12,589 nucleotides of DNA, taken from contig JAUWYD010000008.1 in the NCBI GenBank assembly GCA_030616025.1, positions 1-12,589 of the forward strand, given 5' to 3'. Source of the stretch: Chloroflexota bacterium (GTDB lineage: Bacteria; Chloroflexota; Anaerolineae; UBA7937; B3-Chlor). Below the pieces are notes generated by a model. The model saw only the letters and a list, made by a program, of their open reading frames with translations. It ran no database searches and was not told where the DNA came from. The translations under genes and the position numbers were made by a program. Each line of letters opens with the position of its first letter. The stretch's first letter is position 1. Below are positions 7,497 through 12,589 of this stretch, piece after piece.

Positions 7497-7918
7497 TTCT
7501 CGTTTCCTCTTCTTCGTAGCGGGCTTGGGCCCAGTTGCTTCATTCGCTCGGTCATTTCCACCGTTGTCTCAGCGAACTCTCGGCCCATCGCCGAGGAGAT
7601 GAGATGCATCTCCAGACGGTCGGCTCCCAGGCCTATCTGATCTAACAGCCCTTTGGCGTACTCTACCCTGCGTTCCGCCCTTACATTACCTTCCAGGTAA
7701 TGGCAGTCTCCCATCAGTCAACCGGCTACCATGACTCCGTCGGCTCCCTCTTCGAAAGCCTTGAGAACGTGCAGGGTATCCAGCTTGCCAGTACAGGGCA
7801 GCCGTATGACCTTGAGGTTGGTGGGATATTGTAGGCGCAAGGAACCGGCCAAGTCAGCAGCAGCATAGGCACAAAAGTGACAACAGAAAGCTACGATTTG
7901 CGGTTCGAACTCGTTCAT
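7493..7918 (-). CDS. mvhD: MvhD-like [2Fe-2S] electron-transfer subunit, selenocysteine-containing (UGA at codon 67)
   Basis: MvhD passes electrons from a hydrogenase to HdrA in methanogens and is part of the Moorella MetFV-Hdr complex. Read through the TGA at 7718-7720, this frame gives 141 residues, the usual length of the family. It contains FCCHFCAYAAADLAG (C12, C13, C16), LPCTG (C42), GADGVMVAG-U-LMGDCHYLEGN (Sec67, C72) and a normal C-terminal region. Both halves are in the same frame, and the UGA falls exactly where family members usually have cysteine (VAGC..GDCHY). A SECIS-like hairpin follows the UGA. A naive gene finder would split this gene into a 66-residue piece and a 73-residue piece starting at ATG 7712-7714. 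The start ATG at 7916-7918 has GGGGGT upstream. The stop TGA overlaps the metV start as ATGA, which suggests translational coupling. Sec-containing MvhD/VhuD proteins are known from Methanococcus. Selenocysteine machinery is not in this window, so decoding is inferred. Confidence 0.9.
7684..7702 (-). promoter_or_regulatory. Bacterial SECIS-like hairpin downstream of the mvhD UGA
   Basis: The mRNA-sense sequence is CATTACC-TGGAA-GGTAATG, a perfect 7-bp stem with a 5-nt apical loop. The loop begins 22 nt after the UGA. This fits the known bacterial SECIS pattern: a small hairpin inside the coding region just 3' of the UGA, with a G among the first two loop bases. In E. coli this element binds SelB. 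The hairpin is seen directly; its SelB binding is inferred. Confidence 0.75.
7718..7720 (-). other. In-frame UGA read as selenocysteine in mvhD
   Basis: The codon context is GTA GCC GGT TGA CTG ATG GGA. Conserved MvhD sequence continues in the same frame on both sides, and the UGA replaces a conserved cysteine. A sequencing error or pseudogene is less likely because the change is a single TGA at a Cys position followed by a hairpin, and no other defect is present. Confidence 0.85.
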
Positions 7919-7933
7919 CGCTGCTACCCCCGA

Positions 7934-10900
7934 TCAGGTCGCTGGAACCTTCTCAAACAGGGCCTTCTCCTCGGCCATCACCTGGGCGTCCGTGTAGTGC
8001 ATCAATTGGATTGCCTTGGCTGGACACTCCGCAGCGCAGATGCCGCAGCCCTGACAGGGGGCCATTTCGATCTGAGCTGCTCCCAGAATGCCTCCGGCCC
8101 CTCTGAGAGAGGAGTTGATCACGGGCACGTGATAAGGGCAGACCCGCACGCAGGTGATGCAACCCGTGCATTTCTCACTATCCACCATTGCCACCACGCC
8201 ACCACCGCTCAAGGTTTCTTGGCTCAGGATTGTCGCCGCTCGTGCCGCCGCCGCTTGAGCTTGGACAATGGATTCCTCCAAGAACTTGGGATAGTGAGCG
8301 GACCCGGCCATGAAGATGCCTTCGGTGACGAAGTCCACGGGACGCAACTTGATGTGTGCTTCGAGGAAGAAGTTGTCCAGTCCGCATGGGACCTTGAGTG
8401 AGGATGCCAATTCCTGGGCTCCTTCGGCCGCCACGATGCCCGTGTTGAGGATCAAGAGATCTGGCTGAACCAGTATCTCTTCCGCCAAGGCTGGCTCCCA
8501 GAATCGCACCTTCAGCTGACCGTCGGCACTCACCTGCGGCAGCCTGCTGTCGTCGTAGCGCACGAAGATCACGCCTTTTTCGAGGGCTTGACGATAGTAC
8601 CTCTCCTGGAAGCCATAGGTGCGGATATCCCTAAACAGAATGTTTATGTTGGCTTGCGGATTGAGCTCCTTGATCTTCAGCGCGTTCTTCATGGCTCCTG
8701 CACAGCAGATGCGGCTGCAGTATTCAGTGCCTGGCCCCACACACAAGATCATTACTACGTCGTGTACTCTGGCTATCTCGTCAGGAGCCTCGGCTACTTT
8801 GATTTCAAACTCTTGCTGCGTTAGGATCTTATCATCCTGTCCGTAGAGGTACTCATCTCCTCGATACTCTTGCCCGCCGGTGGACACTATGACCACGCCG
8901 TGTTCCACGGTCCTCTCGTCACCGTTGACCCTGAGGCGCGACGAGAAATTGCCCACGAAGCCTGAGGTCTCCTTCAGCTCAGTTTCCTTGTATACGGTGA
9001 TCAGATCATGATTCTCCACCTGGTGGATGAGATCTCGCAGGTGGGCTTGTGGATCGGCGTCATCAAAGGTGTACCGGACGTGACGCAGGTTTCCCCCGAG
9101 CTTCGCCGTGCGCTCGATCAGATGTACAGGAAACCCCTGATCGGCCAGCGACAGGGCTGCGTTCATACCAGCTACGCCTCCACCGATAACCAGCGCTGAA
9201 TGATGCAGGGGCAGGTCCACCTTATGTAGAGCCTCCAAGAGGGCGGCCCTGGCCACCGACATACGCACCAATTCCTTGGCTTTCTCCGTTGCCCTGTCCC
9301 AGTCGTGAGAGTGAACCCAGGAGCATTGATTGCGGATGTTAGCCATCTCGAAGAGGTGTTCGTTCAGGCCCGCCTGACGGATGGTATCCTGGAACATGGG
9401 TTCGTGAGTGTGGGGAGTGCAGGAAGCTACGACTACTCGATTCAGGTCATGCTCGTGAATCCTCTGCTTGATCAATTCCACGGAATCCTGAGAGCAGGTG
9501 TAGAGATTGTCCTCGGAGTGCACGACGAAAGGCAGTGTCTTGGCATATTCCGCCACACTGGGTACATCGAGGAAGCCCCCTATATTGGAGCCGCAGTGGC
9601 AAACGAAAACGCCGACACGCGGCTCCTCCTGCGAAACGTCTCGGTCCGGCGGATAGTCCTTTCCTTGGGTCAAGGTTCCCCTGACCTTGGCCAGAAGGCT
9701 TTCAGCCTTGCTCGCTGCCGCACTGGCCTCCACCACCGTCTCCGGGATGTCCTTGGGTTCGACGAACGGGCCGCAGGCAAAGATCCCTGGCCGGCTGGTC
9801 TCCAAGGGCTGGAATTCCAGAGTGTGACAGAAACCGTACTCGTCCAGCTCGATGTGCAATGCCTGTCCCAGTTCCCTGACCTGGGGTGACATTTCCATGC
9901 CTACGGAGAGGACGACGAGATCGAAGCTCTCCTCCTGCAGCTTACCGTCATCTGTGTAGTACCTGGCGATGAGATCTCTGGTCTCAGGGTCCTCTTTCAG
10001 GGTGGAGATGCGGGAATAGGTGTACTTGATCCCGTAGTTCTCCTGGGCTTGGCGGTAGTACTCCAGATAGCCTTTGCCGAAGGCTCTCATGTCCATCATG
10101 AAGACGTGGATCTGGGTATCCGGCTCGTGTTCGCAGGCCATGATGGCCTCTTTGGTGGCATACATGCAGCAGACTGAGGAGCAATAGTCGTGGGCTTGAT
10201 CCCGTGAGCCAATGCATTGCAGGAAAGCTATCTTACGCGGGCGCTCGCCATCGGATGGACGCTTCACATGACCTTCGGTTGGGCCGGAGGCGGAGAGAAG
10301 ACGTTCGAACTGGATGCTGGTCACCACGTTGGGGTACCTTCCAAGACCGAACTCCTCTGACAGCTCAGCGTGGTAGGCCTCGAAGCCGGGAGCGAGGATT
10401 GCGGCGCCTACGCCAATCTCTCTCGTCCGCTCTGTGTCTTCATGGTTGATGGCTCCGGCCTGGCAGGTGTACACGCAAGCCAGGCATTCTGAGCAAATCC
10501 CACACTGCAAGCAACGCGCTGCCTCTGCCTGGGCCATCTCTTCCGTGTAGCCCAGTTCCACCTCTGCGAAGTTCAACCTGCGCTCAGCGGCGGGCAACGC
10601 CGGCATCCCCAGACGGCCCTGGCGAGAGAACTTCAGCTCCTGCATCCTTGCTTCGGCTTCTTCGGAAGCCATCTCGACCACGGGCAGCTCAGGCTTGAGA
10701 GGTGGCAACTCCTCGCCGCTCAGGTAGCGATGGATGGAGGCCGCCGCCCGGTGACCATCGGCCACAGCTTCGATCACGAAAGCGGTCCCAGCAACGGCGT
10801 CCCCGCCAGCGAAGACGCCGCGACGACCGCAGGCCAACGTCTCTGAGTCAGCAACGATAGTTCCCCAGGAAGAACTCGCCACCTGGCTGTCTTCGGGAAT

Positions 10901-12403
10901 GAACGAGAGACCCGCTGCTTGTCCGATGGAGAAGACAACATTGTCGGTGGGGATCACGTGTTCAGTGCCAGGGATAGGAACGGGTCTGCGGCGTCCGCTT
11001 TCGTCGGGTTCACCCAATTCCATCTTGACACATTCTATGCCGGTCACTCGCCCCGCTTCCTCGCCGAGGACGCGTACCGGGTTGGTCAGCAGTTCGAAGC
11101 GGATGCCCTCGTCCTTAGCGCCCTCCAGTTCCTCACGACGGCATGGCATCTCCGCCTCGGAACGCCGGTAAACGATGGTGACCTCCTCCGCTCCCACTCG
11201 GAGCGCGGTGCGGGCAGCATCCACGGCGACGTCGCCGCCGCCCACCACGCTCACTTTCCTACCTAGCTCAACCTCTTGACCCAACCTCACGTCCCGGAGA
11301 AACACGATACTGATCATCGTGCCCTCCAGGTCTGCGCCGGGGATGCTCATCTTCTTGCCCTCGTGCGCGCCCACAGCCAGGAAGATGGCGCCGTAGCCCT
11401 CGTCCATCAATTCCTGGAGGTTGTCTATTCGAGTGTTCAGTTTCAATTCTACGCCTAGATCCAGGATGTCATCGACTTCGCGCTGGATCAACTCCGCTGG
11501 CAGGCGGTACTCCGGTACGCCGACGCGAAGCATTCCTCCCGCCACGGGCAAGGCCTCAAAGACAGTAACACCATAGCCTAACTTGACCAGGTCTTGAGCC
11601 CCCGTCAATCCAGCAGGTCCAGCGCCCACGATGGCGATTCGCTCCTGGCGTGTCCGTGGCATGGGGTCCACCGGTTGCCGTGGCTTGGAGTAGACCTGAT
11701 CGGTGACGAATCGTTTGAGCGACGCGATGGCGATGGATTCATCTATCAAGCCACGGTTGCACGCGTCCTCGCAGCGGTGATTGCAGATGCGGCCACAGAT
11801 GGCCGGGAAGGGGTTGTCTTCCTTGATGACCCTCAAAGCCTCCTCGTATCGCCCTTCCCTGATCAGCGCAATGTAACCCTGCGCTCGTTGTCCGGTCGGA
11901 CATGCTTCCCGACAAGGCGCAAGCCCAGTCTTCTCGATAGTGAAGGCATGAGGGATTGCCTGCGGATAGAGCCGGTGCGCAGCGTGCCGAGTAGTGAGTC
12001 CTTCCTCATACTCACTCGGTAGCAGAATGGGACAGACGCTGGCACAGTCACCGCAGCCGGTGCACTTCTCCAGATCGATGTAGCGGGGCTTCACTCGTAG
12101 TATGGCTGTGAAGTTACCGGCGTCCCCCTCGATTCCGACCACTTCGGTGTTGGTCAAGACCTCGATGTTGATGTGCCGGCCCACGTCCACCATCTTGGGA
12201 GACATGATACACATGGCGCAGTCATTGGTGGGGAAGGTTTTGTCCAACTGCGCCATATGGCCCCCAATCGCGCTCTTGCTCTCCACCAGGTAGACCTTGA
12301 TACCTGCTTCGGCCAGATCAAGGGCAGCTTGCATGCCTCCGATGCCGCCACCGACGACCAATACGGCTCCAATAGGTGCTGTGTTCGACTTGCTTTCCGG
12401 CAT
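7934..12403 (-). CDS. hdrA: HdrA-type electron-bifurcating flavoprotein: tandem HdrA with an inserted NfnB/GltD NAD(P)H module
   Basis: This 1489-residue soluble protein is more than twice the length of a typical HdrA (about 650 residues). Domains in order: an FAD fold with VVGGGIGGMQAA (about 12-110). A [4Fe-4S] motif CTGCGDCASVCP (114-125). A GltD/NfnB N-terminal iron-sulfur domain with C164, C168, C203, C207, C211 and C215. An FAD/NAD(P) oxidoreductase with VGAGPAG (259-265), VVGGGDVAVDAAR (386-398) and FAGGDAVAGT (531-540). A cysteine cluster with C631, C634, C637, C640, C643 and C647, then the rest of HdrA unit 1 with CSSVCC (741-746). A second HdrA then starts with FVCHCGSNIGG (933-943), has its own FAD fold GGGVAGMNAA (1074-1083), and ends in two [4Fe-4S] motifs, CTGCITCVRVCP (1412-1423) and CQGCGICAAECP (1450-1461). 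HdrA is the flavin bifurcation subunit of heterodisulfide reductase complexes, and NfnB-like modules exchange electrons with NAD(P)H. The inferred role is an electron hub between hydrogenase/MvhD, NAD(P)H, ferredoxin and MetFV. mvhD follows after 15 bases. Domain calls are strong; substrates are inferred. Confidence 0.92.
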   Translation of the reverse strand: MPESKSNTAPIGAVLVVGGGIGGMQAALDLAEAGIKVYLVESKSAIGGHMAQLDKTFPTNDCAMCIMSPKMVDVGRHINIEVLTNTEVVGIEGDAGNFTAILRVKPRYIDLEKCTGCGDCASVCPILLPSEYEEGLTTRHAAHRLYPQAIPHAFTIEKTGLAPCREACPTGQRAQGYIALIREGRYEEALRVIKEDNPFPAICGRICNHRCEDACNRGLIDESIAIASLKRFVTDQVYSKPRQPVDPMPRTRQERIAIVGAGPAGLTGAQDLVKLGYGVTVFEALPVAGGMLRVGVPEYRLPAELIQREVDDILDLGVELKLNTRIDNLQELMDEGYGAIFLAVGAHEGKKMSIPGADLEGTMISIVFLRDVRLGQEVELGRKVSVVGGGDVAVDAARTALRVGAEEVTIVYRRSEAEMPCRREELEGAKDEGIRFELLTNPVRVLGEEAGRVTGIECVKMELGEPDESGRRRPVPIPGTEHVIPTDNVVFSIGQAAGLSFIPEDSQVASSSWGTIVADSETLACGRRGVFAGGDAVAGTAFVIEAVADGHRAAASIHRYLSGEELPPLKPELPVVEMASEEAEARMQELKFSRQGRLGMPALPAAERRLNFAEVELGYTEEMAQAEAARCLQCGICSECLACVYTCQAGAINHEDTERTREIGVGAAILAPGFEAYHAELSEEFGLGRYPNVVTSIQFERLLSASGPTEGHVKRPSDGERPRKIAFLQCIGSRDQAHDYCSSVCCMYATKEAIMACEHEPDTQIHVFMMDMRAFGKGYLEYYRQAQENYGIKYTYSRISTLKEDPETRDLIARYYTDDGKLQEESFDLVVLSVGMEMSPQVRELGQALHIELDEYGFCHTLEFQPLETSRPGIFACGPFVEPKDIPETVVEASAAASKAESLLAKVRGTLTQGKDYPPDRDVSQEEPRVGVFVCHCGSNIGGFLDVPSVAEYAKTLPFVVHSEDNLYTCSQDSVELIKQRIHEHDLNRVVVASCTPHTHEPMFQDTIRQAGLNEHLFEMANIRNQCSWVHSHDWDRATEKAKELVRMSVARAALLEALHKVDLPLHHSALVIGGGVAGMNAALSLADQGFPVHLIERTAKLGGNLRHVRYTFDDADPQAHLRDLIHQVENHDLITVYKETELKETSGFVGNFSSRLRVNGDERTVEHGVVIVSTGGQEYRGDEYLYGQDDKILTQQEFEIKVAEAPDEIARVHDVVMILCVGPGTEYCSRICCAGAMKNALKIKELNPQANINILFRDIRTYGFQERYYRQALEKGVIFVRYDDSRLPQVSADGQLKVRFWEPALAEEILVQPDLLILNTGIVAAEGAQELASSLKVPCGLDNFFLEAHIKLRPVDFVTEGIFMAGSAHYPKFLEESIVQAQAAAARAATILSQETLSGGGVVAMVDSEKCTGCITCVRVCPYHVPVINSSLRGAGGILGAAQIEMAPCQGCGICAAECPAKAIQLMHYTDAQVMAEEKALFEKVPAT

Positions 12404-12412
12404 GCCACCAAC

Positions 12413-12418
12413 CCTCCT
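12413..12418 (-). promoter_or_regulatory. Ribosome binding site of the hdrA-type gene
   Basis: The minus strand reads AGGAGG nine bases before the ATG at 12401-12403. It is a full match to the anti-Shine-Dalgarno core and fixes the start of the 1489-residue protein just ahead of its first FAD-binding fold. Confidence 0.7.
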
Positions 12419-12456
12419 CTTCCAGTGGAGGTCACACTCATGGCGAGGCGATGGAC

Positions 12457-12589
12457 CTAGATCTGTAGGTACCCATCCGCATAGATAATCTTGTTTTGCA
12501 GTACCTGAACCGTCTTGTAGATCGCCGCCTGCTCGGGGTCATCCATGTCCACGACCTCAGGATCGAGTTCCTCCATCGCTGCTGTCGCG
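12457..12589 (-). CDS. C-terminal tail of an unidentified protein (partial, cut by right edge)
   Basis: An open frame enters from the right edge and ends at a TAG at 12457-12459. About 43 codons are visible, ending in the residues KIIYADGYLQI. The tail is acidic in its first part (MEELDPEVVDMDD) and shows no cysteine motif, signal peptide or membrane segment. An ATG lies at 12574-12576 and would give a 39-residue product, but the few bases before it contain no Shine-Dalgarno sequence, so this is more likely the end of a longer gene. The stop is 53 bases before the hdrA-type gene on the same strand, so the two are probably co-transcribed. Related clusters carry hdrB or hdrC at this place, but nothing visible identifies the tail as either. 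Function is unknown. Confidence 0.5.
   Translation of the reverse strand, partial: ATAAMEELDPEVVDMDDPEQAAIYKTVQVLQNKIIYADGYLQI

Noticed and set aside
7493..7918. mvhD as a pseudogene or as two separate small genes
   Set aside because: The only interruption is one TGA at a conserved cysteine position, the frame is unchanged, both halves keep family motifs, and a SECIS-like hairpin follows.
7877..9889. Long open frames on the plus strand (for example 7877-8401 and 9305-9889)
   Set aside because: They lie antisense to the strongly conserved hdrA-type coding sequence and show no recognisable domains or convincing starts; they are a by-product of GC-rich codon use.
7934..12403. HdrA chain as an assembly chimera or as a glutamate synthase small subunit alone
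   Set aside because: The frame is continuous over 1489 codons with HdrA sequence on both sides of the NfnB/GltD block, and no glutamate synthase large subunit is nearby.

Overview
All recognisable genes in this window lie on the minus strand, so transcription runs from high to low coordinates. They are packed like one long operon: one 4-base stop/start overlap, and all other gaps between about 15 and 80 bases. No promoter, rRNA, tRNA, mobile element or CRISPR array was seen. The gene set is that of an anaerobic bacterium using the methyl branch of the Wood-Ljungdahl pathway and decoding UGA as selenocysteine. The moderately high GC, the single-domain CheY proteins and the very large fused HdrA would suit Chloroflexota or another uncultured anaerobic lineage, but this placement is a guess.

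Layout in transcription order: (1) the C-terminal tail of an unidentified gene at the right edge (12589-12457). (2) A 1489-residue HdrA-type flavoprotein (12403-7934) that combines a first HdrA unit, an NfnB/GltD-type NAD(P)H oxidoreductase module inserted inside that unit's ferredoxin domain, and a second complete HdrA. (3) mvhD (7918-7493), which is interrupted by an in-frame UGA at a conserved cysteine position and followed by a SECIS-like hairpin, so it is read as a selenoprotein. (4) metV (7496-6825), overlapping mvhD by ATGA. (5, 6) Small and large subunits of a [NiFe] hydrogenase of the uptake type without an export signal (6796-5915 and 5895-4336). (7) A membrane histidine kinase with an N-terminal cyclic-nucleotide-binding-like domain and a RegB-like GGVENPL loop (4268-2385). 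(8) metF (2349-1432). (9, 10) Two tandem receiver-only response regulators (1410-1015 and 977-579). (11) A second, divergent metV, cut by the left edge (498-1).

How the parts fit together. MetF with MetV reduces methylene-tetrahydrofolate to methyl-tetrahydrofolate. In Moorella thermoacetica, MetF and MetV are encoded and purified with HdrCBA and MvhD. In methanogens, MvhD carries electrons from a [NiFe] hydrogenase to HdrA, whose flavin bifurcates them. Here the same modules occur with three additions: a hydrogenase pair placed between metV and metF, an NAD(P)H module built into HdrA, and a selenocysteine in MvhD. The inference is a cytoplasmic complex that couples H2, NAD(P)H and ferredoxin to methylene-THF reduction by flavin-based electron bifurcation or confurcation. 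A redox- or quinone-responsive two-component system is encoded in the same operon. No hdrB or hdrC is visible; they may lie beyond the right edge or be absent.
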